Notes under the pieces: generated by a model
What the model saw: the letters and a program-made list of their open reading frames with translations, nothing else
Told to the model about the DNA's origin: nothing
Databases searched by the model: none
Translations under genes and position numbers: made by a program
Origin: JABCPE02 sp963520725
GTDB taxonomy: Bacteria; Bacteroidota; Bacteroidia; Flavobacteriales; Weeksellaceae
Assembly (NCBI GenBank): GCA_963520725.1
Contig: CAUQSG010000006.1
Span: 1-47,311, forward strand
DNA length: 47,311 bases
Direction: 5' to 3'
Part shown: positions 39,962 through 47,311 of the stretch, one piece after another
Numbering within the stretch: the first letter of the stretch is position 1
How the letters are laid out: each line of letters opens with the position of its first letter

Positions 39962-41218
39962 ATGAAGAAAATTTTATTCATCTGGATTAGTCTTTTTTTT
40001 CTAACTTCTTGTAAGAATAATGCGCTGGTAAACAAGCCGTCAGAGAAACAATATGTGTTGCTGGTTTCTTTTGATGGATTTAGATATGACTATCCTGAGA
40101 AATTTAATTTAGAAAACTTTAAAAAACTGAAAGAAAAATCATCCTACGCAAAAGGAGTAATTCCTAGTTTTCCTAGTAAAACTTTCCCTAACCACTACAC
40201 TATAATTACGGGAATGTACCCAGGAAGCCACGGACTGGTGGATAATAAATTTTATTCTCCAGCAGAGGACAAAATCTATTCTATCCCAGATAGAGAAGCT
40301 GTGCAAAATCCTAAATTCTATGGAGGGATGCCGCAGTGGCAGTGGCTTCAGAAACATGGAATGAAGACCGCTTCTTATTTTTGGGTGGGTTCAGAGGCGC
40401 CTATACAAGGCGAATATCCTACCTATTGGAAACAGTATAATGCTAATGTGCCTTACACCGAAAGAATACAGCAGGTGATGGATTGGTTTAGGCTTCCAGA
40501 GTCAGAAAGACCACAGTTTGTGACGCTTTATTTTGAGTTTGTGGATACAGCGGGACATCAGACAGGGACAAATTCCGAAAAACTAAAACAAGAATTACAG
40601 CTGGCAGATGAGCTTTTGGGACAAATCATGCAGGGTGTGGAAAATTTAGATCTGCCAATCACTACCATCATCACGGCTGACCACGGAATGATAGATATGA
40701 CAAGCGAAAAAGGGAAAATAATCATCACCGAAAATCTTGAAAATAAGCTAAAAGACAAAGCTGATATGATAAACAATGGTATGCACTGCCAAGTTTATCT
40801 AAAAAATAAAAACCAAAAAGAGGAAGTTTATCAAGAAATAAAACAATATTTCGCGGGGGACAATCATGTGAAAGTGTATAAAAAAGAGGAAACACCAGAA
40901 AAATGGCATTATAGAAACCACAAAAATATAGGCGATATTTTGATTATTACCGATGCTCCATACTATATGGTAAAAAGCGATAAAGACTTTTTAGCAAATA
41001 GAAAAGGTATCTGGGGAACTCATGGGTATGACCCGTATGTGACACCAGAAATGATGGCGATTTTCTATGCTTTTGGGAATAAAATCAAAGAAAATAACGA
41101 AATAAAACCTTTTGAAAATATACACATTTATCCATTTATCAATTATATTTTAGGAGTAGAAAATCCTAAAAATATAGATGGAAAAACCAAGGTTCTGACA
41201 CCAATTCTTAAAAAATAA
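39962..41218 (+). CDS. Ectonucleotide pyrophosphatase/phosphodiesterase (alkaline phosphatase superfamily) lipoprotein
   Basis: A 418-residue exported lipoprotein, starting at the ATG 39962; longer in-frame starts run back into fumC and lack a signal. The lipobox is LTSC (Cys17). The family core is intact: metal Asp38 in VSFDGFRYDY, nucleophile Thr74 in PSKTFPNHYTIITG, the metal ligands in EFVDTAGHQTG and ITADHGM, and the late His in IWGTHGYDP. The Thr nucleophile marks the NPP (nucleotide pyrophosphatase) branch rather than alkaline phosphatase (Ser). It probably cleaves nucleotides or phosphodiesters outside the cytoplasm to salvage nucleosides and phosphate. Confidence 0.92.
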   Translation: MKKILFIWISLFFLTSCKNNALVNKPSEKQYVLLVSFDGFRYDYPEKFNLENFKKLKEKSSYAKGVIPSFPSKTFPNHYTIITGMYPGSHGLVDNKFYSPAEDKIYSIPDREAVQNPKFYGGMPQWQWLQKHGMKTASYFWVGSEAPIQGEYPTYWKQYNANVPYTERIQQVMDWFRLPESERPQFVTLYFEFVDTAGHQTGTNSEKLKQELQLADELLGQIMQGVENLDLPITTIITADHGMIDMTSEKGKIIITENLENKLKDKADMINNGMHCQVYLKNKNQKEEVYQEIKQYFAGDNHVKVYKKEETPEKWHYRNHKNIGDILIITDAPYYMVKSDKDFLANRKGIWGTHGYDPYVTPEMMAIFYAFGNKIKENNEIKPFENIHIYPFINYILGVENPKNIDGKTKVLTPILKK

Positions 41219-41224
41219 TAGATA

Positions 41225-41256
41225 AAAAAGAGATGCTTTTCGGAGCGTCTCTTTTT
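41225..41256. terminator. Bidirectional terminator between the phosphodiesterase and DtxR-family genes
   Basis: AAAAAGAGATGC (41225-41236) pairs with GCGTCTCTTTTT (41245-41256) with one wobble and an 8-base loop; T-runs lie on both strands. Confidence 0.8.
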
Positions 41257-41261
41257 GTTTA

Positions 41262-41915
41262 TTAGATTTTCTGCACTAATATTTTATCGCAAACCATTTT
41301 GCTGAGCGTTTCGGTTTTTCCATCAAACTCTATTTTCATCGATTGGTCAAATCTCTCCACTTCTAAAATTTTCAGTTCAGAATTTAGGCTCAGGTTTCTA
41401 TGGTTTAGGTAAGTCAAAAAATCATCTGAGGAATCTATTACCGCCGAAAGAATGGCAGAGTTTCCTGCTTTACACTCGCTAAGTTTTGTTAGGTTTTGCT
41501 GGATGATGTTTCCCTGTTTGTCAGGAATAGGTTCGCCGTGTGGATCTACTTTTGGGTAGTTCAGAAGTTCATCCATTTTATCAAAGAAAATCTCGGAATG
41601 GATGTGTTCCAGCTGTTCTGCGATTTCGTGAACGACCTCCCATCCGAAGCCCATTTTTTCTACTAAAAACATTTCGGTCAGCCTGTGTTTTCTCACTACA
41701 TGAGCGGCTTCTTTTTTTCCTAATGCTGTGATTTTTATCGGTTTGTAACTTTCGTAGATGACCCAGTTTTTCTGAGAAAATTTTTTCATCATGCTGTTTA
41801 CGCTGGGCATTTTTATGTTGAGCATTTTGCTTAACTCATTGACTGTGAAAGTGTCATCTTTGTCAATAAGATGAAAAATAGCTTTTAGATAGTTTTCTTC
41901 ATTGAGTGATTTCAT
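41262..41915 (-). CDS. DtxR/MntR-family metal-dependent transcriptional regulator
   Basis: A 217-residue homodimeric repressor. The start is the ATG at 41915 (MKSLNEENYLKAIFHL); seven codons further upstream would overlap its promoter. An N-terminal winged helix (LNEENYLKAI to ITALGKKEA, residues about 3-70) is followed by the metal-binding and dimerisation domain, with RKHRLTEMFLVEKMGFGW, VHEIAEQLEHIHSE and the PHGEPIP motif. A C-terminal FeoA/SH3-like part follows (about 145-217). The likely co-repressor is Mn(II) or Fe(II); the targets are probably metal-uptake genes, but none is in the window. It may autoregulate, given the dyad inside its promoter. Confidence 0.93.
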   Translation of the reverse strand: MKSLNEENYLKAIFHLIDKDDTFTVNELSKMLNIKMPSVNSMMKKFSQKNWVIYESYKPIKITALGKKEAAHVVRKHRLTEMFLVEKMGFGWEVVHEIAEQLEHIHSEIFFDKMDELLNYPKVDPHGEPIPDKQGNIIQQNLTKLSECKAGNSAILSAVIDSSDDFLTYLNHRNLSLNSELKILEVERFDQSMKIEFDGKTETLSKMVCDKILVQKI

Positions 41916-41933
41916 AATCAGTATAAACCTCGG

Positions 41934-41963
41934 CAAATCTAACGATTATTTTTTAATCACAAA
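41934..41963 (-). promoter_or_regulatory. DtxR-family gene promoter with internal dyad
   Basis: On the minus strand TTTG (41963-41960), an 18-base spacer and TAGATTTG (41941-41934) match the consensus well. The spacer holds the inverted repeat GATTA/TAATC (41944-41948 and 41954-41958), a possible operator. Confidence 0.6.
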
Positions 41964-42032
41964 TGATTATCTTTACACAAATTTTAGGTGAAAAAAGGAA
42001 ATAAATGAAGATTTATTTTCAGTGATTAAGGT

Positions 42033-42971
42033 ATGAAGAAAGGAATATTTATTTGGCTTCAAGCAGCGCGGTTGAGAACATTGCCACTATCTGTGAGTGG
42101 CATTATTATGGGGGCTTTTATTGCCCGCTGGCGATTGGTTCAGGAGGGTGGATTTTGGGATTATAGAGTTTTTATTTTGGCCTTGCTTGTTACGATGTTT
42201 TATCAGATTTTGTCTAATTTTTCTAATGATTATGGAGATGGGACAAAGGGAACGGATGATTTCCGTGATGAAAGAGCAGAGAGCAGAGCGGTGGCATCAG
42301 GGAAAATTTCAGCAGAACAAATGAAAAAAGTAGTGATTTCGTTTGCGGTTTTGTCTGTGCTAGCGACAGCGGCTTTGCTTTATTTGGCGTTTTTTCCTGA
42401 TTTTGTTACGGAATTTTGGATTTTTATCGGTTTGGGGATGATGAGTATCTGGGCAGCGATAAGTTATACAATTGGCAGAAAACCTTATGGATACTTAGGT
42501 TTGGGGGATATTATGGTTTTTATTTTTTTTGGATTGGTGTCCGTAGGCGGGAGCTATTTTCTTTTTACTAAAACATGGAATTGGGATGTTTTGCTTCCTG
42601 CTTCTGCGGTAGGCATGCTGTCTGTATCGGTGCTGAATCTCAATAATATGAGGGATATGGAAAGCGACCAAAAGGCTGGAAAAAAAACGGTTGCGCAGTG
42701 GCTGGGATTTAGGTATGCGATGATTTATCAGATTGTTCTCATGCAGTTGCCACTGATTTTTATTCTTGTTTTCTTAATGAAAAACAATCTGCATGCACAG
42801 GGGAAATACTATGCTTTTATTGTGATGATTTTATTTTTTCCGATGGTTACACTTCGCCGAAATATCATGAAAGTAAAATCACCAAATGAGCTAGACTCAT
42901 TCCTGAAACAAGTGGGGATAATTACCCTTATGATGGCGGTTTTGGTGGCTTTGGGATTAAATTATTTTTAA
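42033..42971 (+). CDS. menA: 1,4-dihydroxy-2-naphthoate polyprenyltransferase MenA
   Basis: A 312-residue integral membrane UbiA-superfamily enzyme that prenylates DHNA to demethylmenaquinone. The first Asp-rich motif is NDYGDGTKGTDD (65-76), and the second is NNMRDMESDQKAGKKT (about residues 208-223). About eight hydrophobic spans are visible, starting after WLQAARLRTLPLSV. The other men genes are elsewhere. The region upstream is shared with the DtxR-family gene, and only a one-mismatch -7 box is seen there (TATCTTTA near 41968). A UPF0173 hydrolase gene follows after 24 bases. Confidence 0.95.
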   Translation: MKKGIFIWLQAARLRTLPLSVSGIIMGAFIARWRLVQEGGFWDYRVFILALLVTMFYQILSNFSNDYGDGTKGTDDFRDERAESRAVASGKISAEQMKKVVISFAVLSVLATAALLYLAFFPDFVTEFWIFIGLGMMSIWAAISYTIGRKPYGYLGLGDIMVFIFFGLVSVGGSYFLFTKTWNWDVLLPASAVGMLSVSVLNLNNMRDMESDQKAGKKTVAQWLGFRYAMIYQIVLMQLPLIFILVFLMKNNLHAQGKYYAFIVMILFFPMVTLRRNIMKVKSPNELDSFLKQVGIITLMMAVLVALGLNYF

Positions 42972-42995
42972 GAAAAAATTAAAAAATATAAGATT

Positions 42996-43676
42996 ATGAA
43001 AGTGAAATTTTTAGGACAAAATTGTTTTTTGTTTTCGTATAAAGGCAAAAATATCTTGACAGATCCATTTTATAATTTCCAAAAGGAGAAATCAGGATTT
43101 GATATTAGTTCGCAGAAGATTGATTATGTGCTCATTACTCATGCACATGGAGATCATACGGCGGATGTGGCTGAGGTTATTAAAACCCATCCAAATGCAA
43201 AGATTATCGCGCAACCAGAGATATGTGGATATTTCGGGCATCCTAACTCTATAGATATCAATATAGGAGGCTCTACAATGATAGAAGACCTGAAAATCAG
43301 TATGGTTTCGGCATCTCATACTTCTAGTTTTCCAGATGGAACATATGGAGGGCATCCAGCGGGATATGTTTTAAGATTTGATGGAAAATGTGTGTATTTT
43401 GCTGGCGATACGGGAGTTATCTCTGAAATGGGAATTCTGCCACAGTTTTTTGGTAATATAGATTGCGCTATTCTGCCAGTTGGCGGGCATTATACGATGG
43501 ATGCAGAGCAGGCTGCTTTTGCTTCTTCAGAGTTGATAAAAACACCAAAAGTGATAGGCTGTCATTTTGATACTTTTCCGCCGATTAAGATAAATCATGA
43601 GCAAGCGACAGCGGCTTTCCAACAGCGAAAAATAGAGCTTTCCCTCCCTGAATTAGGAGAAGAGTTCGAGTTTTAA
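42996..43676 (+). CDS. UPF0173-type metal-dependent hydrolase (metallo-beta-lactamase fold)
   Basis: A 226-residue cytosolic MBL-fold protein. The metal motif THAHGDH is at residues 48-54. Further ligands are probably His in SASHTSSF, Asp in FAGDTGV and His in GCHFDTFPP. The family (UPF0173, UlaG-like) has no firm physiological role. It is in the same transcript as menA (24-base gap), but a link to quinone synthesis is only inferred. The terminator after it is strong. Confidence 0.9.
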   Translation: MKVKFLGQNCFLFSYKGKNILTDPFYNFQKEKSGFDISSQKIDYVLITHAHGDHTADVAEVIKTHPNAKIIAQPEICGYFGHPNSIDINIGGSTMIEDLKISMVSASHTSSFPDGTYGGHPAGYVLRFDGKCVYFAGDTGVISEMGILPQFFGNIDCAILPVGGHYTMDAEQAAFASSELIKTPKVIGCHFDTFPPIKINHEQATAAFQQRKIELSLPELGEEFEF

Positions 43677-43680
43677 AATA

Positions 43681-43718
43681 AAAAAATATCTTTACAAAGC
43701 GTAAAGATATTTTTTTAT
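43681..43718. terminator. Bidirectional terminator between UPF0173 gene and guaA
   Basis: AAAAAATATCTTTAC (43681-43695) and GTAAAGATATTTTTT (43701-43715) form a perfect 15-bp stem with a 5-base loop; T-runs lie on both strands. Confidence 0.85.
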
Positions 43719-43723
43719 TAAAT

Positions 43724-45253
43724 TTATTCCCATTCTATGGTTGCAGGCGGCTTGCTGGAAATATCATAAGCCACACGATTGATGCCTTTTACTTCGTTTA
43801 TGATGCGGTTGGATATCAATTCCAAAAACTCGTAAGGAAGTTTGCTCCATGTAGCAGTCATAAAGTCTATGGTATTCGCAGAGCGAACTACTGCGGTATA
43901 TTCGTAAGTTCTCTCATCGCCCATTACGCCAACAGATTTCACAGGAAGAAGCACTACGAACGCTTGGCTGACTTTGTCATAAAGCTCGTGTTTGTAGAGT
44001 TCTTCGATGAAAATATCATCAGCCTCCTGAAGAATTCTCACCTTTTCTGCATCTACTTCACCTAAAACTCTGATACCCAGCCCTGGACCAGGGAACGGAT
44101 GGCGGTGGACAAGGTGGCTAGGGATACCCAATTCTTCACCTACTTTTCTCACTTCATCCTTGAAAAGTTCGCGTAGAGGTTCTAAAAGCTCAAATTTCAT
44201 ATCCTCTGGAAGTCCGCCCACATTATGGTGGGATTTTATCACTGCCGAAGGGCCTTTGATGGACTGAGATTCTATCACATCGGGATAAATAGTACCTTGT
44301 GCTAAGAATTTCGCGCCTACTATTTTTGAAGATTCTTCATTGAAAACTTCTATAAATTCATTTCCAATAATTTTTCTTTTCTGCTCTGGGTCGGACACGC
44401 CTTTTAATTTAACTAAAAATCTCTCAGAAGCGTCTATGCATTTGATGTTCATATGGAAATGTTCTCCATAGTTCTGCATTACTTTTTTCGCTTCATCTTT
44501 TCTGAGAAGCCCTGTATCCACGAAGATACAAGTCAACTGGTCGCCTATCGCTTTATGGATAAGCACTGCCGCTACGGAAGAATCCACACCGCCAGAAAGC
44601 CCTAAAATCACTTTTTGATTTCCGACTTTTTCTTTGATTTCGCTGACTGTTTTTTCTATGTAATTGGTTAATTTCCAGTTTCTTTCTGCTTTACAGATTT
44701 TAAATACAAAATTCTCCAGCATTTTTCCGCCTTCCTCACTGTGGGTTACTTCTGGGTGGAACTGCACGGCGTAGAAGTTTTTAGCCTCGTTGGAAATAGC
44801 CGCAATCACGCCTGATTTAGCATTGATTTCAAAATCCTTCGGAAGCTCCTTTACTTCGTCAAAGTGGCTCATCCAAACGATAGAATTTTGGCTCACTCCT
44901 TCGAAAAGAGCACAAGGTTTTACAATCTCCAAATGAGATTTTCCGTATTCGCCTTTGGTGCCTTTTTCTACCTTTCCGCCAAGGAGATGTGCCGTAAGCT
45001 GCATTCCATAGCAGATTCCTAAAATAGGAATTCCGAGATTAAAAATTTCTTTATCCACCAAATGTGCATCTTCTGCATTTACGGAAGATGGACCACCCGA
45101 AAGTATGATTCCAGCAGGTTTTTTAGCCTTGATTTCATCTATCGGCGTGTTATAAGGAATAATTTCCGAATACACCTGCATTTCTCGTACTCTTCGGCTA
45201 ATCAGCTGATTGTACTGAGACCCGAAATCAAGAACAATGATACCATTATTCAT
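43724..45253 (-). CDS. guaA: GMP synthase (glutamine-hydrolysing)
   Basis: A 509-residue two-domain enzyme that aminates XMP to GMP. The N-terminal class I glutamine amidotransferase has Cys81 (GICYGMQ), His166 and Glu168 (FHPEVTH). The ATP pyrophosphatase domain carries the PP-loop SGGVDSS (220-226), and the C-terminal dimerisation domain ends RVAYDISSKPPATIEWE. The length is standard. It lies 24 bases downstream of purD on the same strand, so purine synthesis genes are transcribed together here. Confidence 0.97.
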   Translation of the reverse strand: MNNGIIVLDFGSQYNQLISRRVREMQVYSEIIPYNTPIDEIKAKKPAGIILSGGPSSVNAEDAHLVDKEIFNLGIPILGICYGMQLTAHLLGGKVEKGTKGEYGKSHLEIVKPCALFEGVSQNSIVWMSHFDEVKELPKDFEINAKSGVIAAISNEAKNFYAVQFHPEVTHSEEGGKMLENFVFKICKAERNWKLTNYIEKTVSEIKEKVGNQKVILGLSGGVDSSVAAVLIHKAIGDQLTCIFVDTGLLRKDEAKKVMQNYGEHFHMNIKCIDASERFLVKLKGVSDPEQKRKIIGNEFIEVFNEESSKIVGAKFLAQGTIYPDVIESQSIKGPSAVIKSHHNVGGLPEDMKFELLEPLRELFKDEVRKVGEELGIPSHLVHRHPFPGPGLGIRVLGEVDAEKVRILQEADDIFIEELYKHELYDKVSQAFVVLLPVKSVGVMGDERTYEYTAVVRSANTIDFMTATWSKLPYEFLELISNRIINEVKGINRVAYDISSKPPATIEWE

Positions 45254-45277
45254 ATTGATATAGTTTTTTGCTGAAAA

Positions 45278-46519
45278 TTATTTAACTAAACCAATATCTT
45301 CTCTGTGATATGCATAGTCAAAATTGACAGCATCAGCATCTTCATAAACCTTTTGCCTAGCCTCTTCGTAAGTGTTGCCAGTGGCAACTAAATTCAGCAC
45401 TCTTCCGCCGTCTGTTACGATTCTGCTTCCTTGGTATGTGGCTCCAGCAAAGAAGACTTCACTGTTTTTAACTTTGTCTATTCCTTTGATTTCCAGTCCT
45501 TTTTCGAAATCACGAGGATATCCGCCAGAAGCTAACACAAGACAAACTGATTTTTTATCTGAAAACTTAAGTTCAATGTCTTTTCCATCGATACAATCAT
45601 TGATAGCATCCAAAAGATTGTTTTCCAAAAGTGGCATAATTGCCTGAGTTTCAGGGTCGCCCAGACGCATGTTGTATTCTAATAGGTAGCATTCGTTATT
45701 AGAAACCAAAAGTCCGAAGAAAATAAATCCTTTGAATTTCAGCATGTTATCGTGAATTCCTTTGGTGGTAGGATTCATAATATTTTGAACGAAATCTTCC
45801 ATGTGTGCAGCCGTGAATTCTGGATTTGGAGCAACTGTTCCCATTCCGCCTGTATTAGGACCTTTGTCGCCATTTCCTAATTTTTTATAATCTTTCACAG
45901 CGATGCAAGGGAAGAATTTTTCTCCATTAGAGAAAGCAATTACAGAAGCCTCAAAACCTCTCAAGAATTCCTCTACAATGATTCTGATTCCTGCATCTCC
46001 ATGGACTTTTCTAATCATGAAATCGTGAATGGTAGTTTCTGCCTCAGCCAAATCTTTACAGATCACCACGCCTTTTCCACTTGCCAGACCGCTCGCTTTT
46101 ATCACTAATGGGAAAGCCTGAGTTTTCACATAAGCAACAGCATCATTGTAAGAATCAAAAATCTTCGCTTTAGCAGTTCTGATGCCGTAGTCCTGCATGA
46201 ATTTTTTAGAATAAGCCTTGCTGCCTTCTAGTAAAGCAGCCGCTTTTTTAGCTCCGAAAATTCTCAATCCTTCTTTGTTGAATTCATCCACGATACCTTC
46301 TACTAGTGGAGCTTCTGGACCTACGATAGTAAGTTCTATATCTTCTTTTTTAGCAAACTTCACTAGGTCTGCTATTTCCGTTTCATAAACTGTTTTTCCT
46401 AATTTCTCTGTAGAGGCGTTTCCTTTTGCAAAGTAAAATTGGGTAATTCTTGGGTCATTTTTTAGTTTCCATGCGATGGCAGATTCCCTTCCACCATTTC
46501 CGATTATCAATACTTTCAT
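45278..46519 (-). CDS. purD: Phosphoribosylamine--glycine ligase
   Basis: A 413-residue ATP-grasp enzyme for step two of de novo purine synthesis (GAR synthetase). The N-terminal domain starts MKVLIIGNGGRESAIAWKL. ATP-grasp blocks include PLVIKASGLASGKGVVIC, VEEFLRGFEASVIAF, the PurD signature TGGMGTVAPNPE and the metal-binding EYNMRLGDPETQAIMPLL (quoted: YNMRLGDPETQAI). It leads a purD-guaA unit with a TATTTTTG box 36 bases upstream and a 15-base palindrome behind that. Confidence 0.97.
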   Translation of the reverse strand: MKVLIIGNGGRESAIAWKLKNDPRITQFYFAKGNASTEKLGKTVYETEIADLVKFAKKEDIELTIVGPEAPLVEGIVDEFNKEGLRIFGAKKAAALLEGSKAYSKKFMQDYGIRTAKAKIFDSYNDAVAYVKTQAFPLVIKASGLASGKGVVICKDLAEAETTIHDFMIRKVHGDAGIRIIVEEFLRGFEASVIAFSNGEKFFPCIAVKDYKKLGNGDKGPNTGGMGTVAPNPEFTAAHMEDFVQNIMNPTTKGIHDNMLKFKGFIFFGLLVSNNECYLLEYNMRLGDPETQAIMPLLENNLLDAINDCIDGKDIELKFSDKKSVCLVLASGGYPRDFEKGLEIKGIDKVKNSEVFFAGATYQGSRIVTDGGRVLNLVATGNTYEEARQKVYEDADAVNFDYAYHREDIGLVK

Positions 46520-46555
46520 AATTTGAAAATGTTATAATTAAAATATATAGTTCTA

Positions 46556-46584
46556 CAAAAATACGCAAATTATTCTTAGAATAA
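46556..46584 (-). promoter_or_regulatory. purD promoter box and adjacent palindrome
   Basis: The minus strand reads TATTTTTG (46563-46556), an exact -7 match. TTATTCTTAGAATAA (46570-46584), a palindrome with 6-bp arms, covers the position where RNA polymerase would contact the -33 region, so it could be an operator. Confidence 0.45.
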
Positions 46585-46657
46585 AAGAATAATAAACTAA
46601 ATTTTATCATGAAAATAAATGGCTAAAAATAGGGATATTTTCTAAGCGAAAAATTTT

Positions 46658-46665
46658 TATATTTG
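46658..46665 (+). promoter_or_regulatory. -7 promoter box of the CoA-transferase gene
   Basis: TATATTTG is an exact TANNTTTG match, 67 bases before the ATG at 46733. The 46520-46732 gap holds this and the opposite-facing purD promoter and nothing else I can recognise. Confidence 0.45.
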
Positions 46666-46732
46666 CCGAAAATTTTAAGTAAGTATAATTTGATAAAAAA
46701 TTATTTTGTCACAAAAACATTAGAAAAATAAT

Positions 46733-47311
46733 ATGTATTGTTCAGCAGAAGAAGCTCTGTCATTGATAAAAAGTAATGATAGAATTTTTTTACAAGGAAG
46801 TGCTTGTACGCCTAATTATTTAGTAAACGAATTAGCAAAACGAGCAAATGAATTAAAAAATGTGGAAGTTACCTGTATCACGATACAAGGCGATATAGAA
46901 ATTACAAAACCAGAATATGAGGATAGTTTCCGATTTAATGTGATGTTTGTCTCTACGGCAGTTAGAGAAAATATAAACAGCGGAAGAGGAAGTTTTATTC
47001 CTATTTTCCTAGGAGATATTCCTGATTTGTTTAGAAACAATAGGATGCCGCTAGATGTAGCAATTATCCAAGTGTCTCCACCAGATGAGCACGGATATTG
47101 TACGCTTGGGCTTTCTGTGGATGTTACTAGAGCCGCAGTGGATACAGCGAAATATGTAATTGCTCAGGTAAACCCTAAAATGCCGAGAACTCACGGAGAC
47201 AGCGTAATCCACATGAGCCAAATTGATAAAATGGTATGGCATGAAACGGAACTGCTTACCGTAGATTATGGTGCAAAGATAGAAGAGGAAGAATTGCAGA
47301 TTGGTAGAAAT
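46733..47311 (+). CDS. Acetyl-CoA hydrolase/transferase family protein, N-terminal part (cut by right edge)
   Basis: The frame is open from the ATG at 46733 to the end of the window (193 codons). It reads MYCSAEEALSLIKSNDRIFLQGSACTPNYLVNEL (quoted in part: EEALSLIKSNDRIFLQGSA), the typical opening of acetyl-CoA hydrolase/4-hydroxybutyrate CoA-transferase proteins. Later blocks also fit: FIPIFLGDIPDLF, LDVAIIQVSPPDEHGYCTLG and VNPKMPRTHGDSVIH. The catalytic Glu lies in the missing C-terminal domain. It probably moves CoA between acetate/propionate/succinate-type acids; exact specificity cannot be given. Confidence 0.85.
   Translation, partial: MYCSAEEALSLIKSNDRIFLQGSACTPNYLVNELAKRANELKNVEVTCITIQGDIEITKPEYEDSFRFNVMFVSTAVRENINSGRGSFIPIFLGDIPDLFRNNRMPLDVAIIQVSPPDEHGYCTLGLSVDVTRAAVDTAKYVIAQVNPKMPRTHGDSVIHMSQIDKMVWHETELLTVDYGAKIEEEELQIGRN

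Noticed and set aside
1..47311. CRISPR arrays, tRNA/rRNA genes, insertion sequences, prophage genes
   Set aside because: I saw no regularly spaced repeats, no cloverleaf with CCA end, no transposase or integrase motif, and no phage structural gene on either strand.

Overview
The window is AT-rich chromosomal DNA from a Bacteroidota bacterium, most likely class Flavobacteriia, family Weeksellaceae (Chryseobacterium/Riemerella/Bergeyella-like). The evidence is a SusC/SusD pair, Porin_10, BshC (bacillithiol), a GYDIA-type GHMP kinase, S46 dipeptidyl peptidase, SbsA-Ig lipoproteins and HU-CCDC81-type proteins. In addition, 19 exact copies of the Bacteroidota -7 promoter element TANNTTTG lie upstream of genes. 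I see no tRNA, rRNA, CRISPR array, prophage or insertion sequence, and no gene-free stretch longer than about 215 bases.

Layout. 1-425: the C-terminal end of a WYL-domain regulator cut by the left edge. 459-7264: a leftward block with a DUF4241 protein overlapping an alpha/beta hydrolase, a secreted protein, an SbsA-Ig lipoprotein, a beta-lactamase-fold lipoprotein, a 2-hydroxyacid dehydrogenase and an HU-like membrane protein. 7452-11989: an isolated susC-susD nutrient-uptake pair. 12039-21431: rightward porin, bshC, a LysM/periplasmic-binding fusion, fabD, the GYDIA kinase, pckA and a small membrane protein. 21439-22345: leftward dtd and a degenerate Rieske-like lipoprotein. 22458-24623: greA, a HIT-family gene and clpX. 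24677-29930: leftward glyS, a secreted protein, a YkgJ-type protein and an S46 peptidase. 30087-30728: pdxH. 30742-31833: leftward rpsP-rimM. 31936-38423: an efflux locus with a leftward ATPase, two permeases and a membrane-fusion adaptor, divergent from three very small membrane proteins and a TolC-family channel. 38512-43676: fumC, an ectonucleotide pyrophosphatase-like lipoprotein, a DtxR-family metalloregulator, menA and a UPF0173 hydrolase. 43724-46519: leftward purD-guaA. 46733 to the end: a CoA-transferase cut by the right edge.

The genes are mostly core housekeeping (purine, quinone, fatty acid, gluconeogenesis, proteolysis, translation) mixed with envelope functions typical of the phylum. 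The least explained parts are three: the cluster of tiny membrane proteins between the efflux ATPase and tolC (36517-37087); the Rieske-like lipoprotein that appears to have lost cluster ligands; and the extreme compaction of signals, with start codons inside terminator hairpins or 4 bases after a -7 box, which suggests leaderless or near-leaderless mRNAs. No clearly new multi-gene system is proven here; the small-protein/efflux locus is the best candidate.
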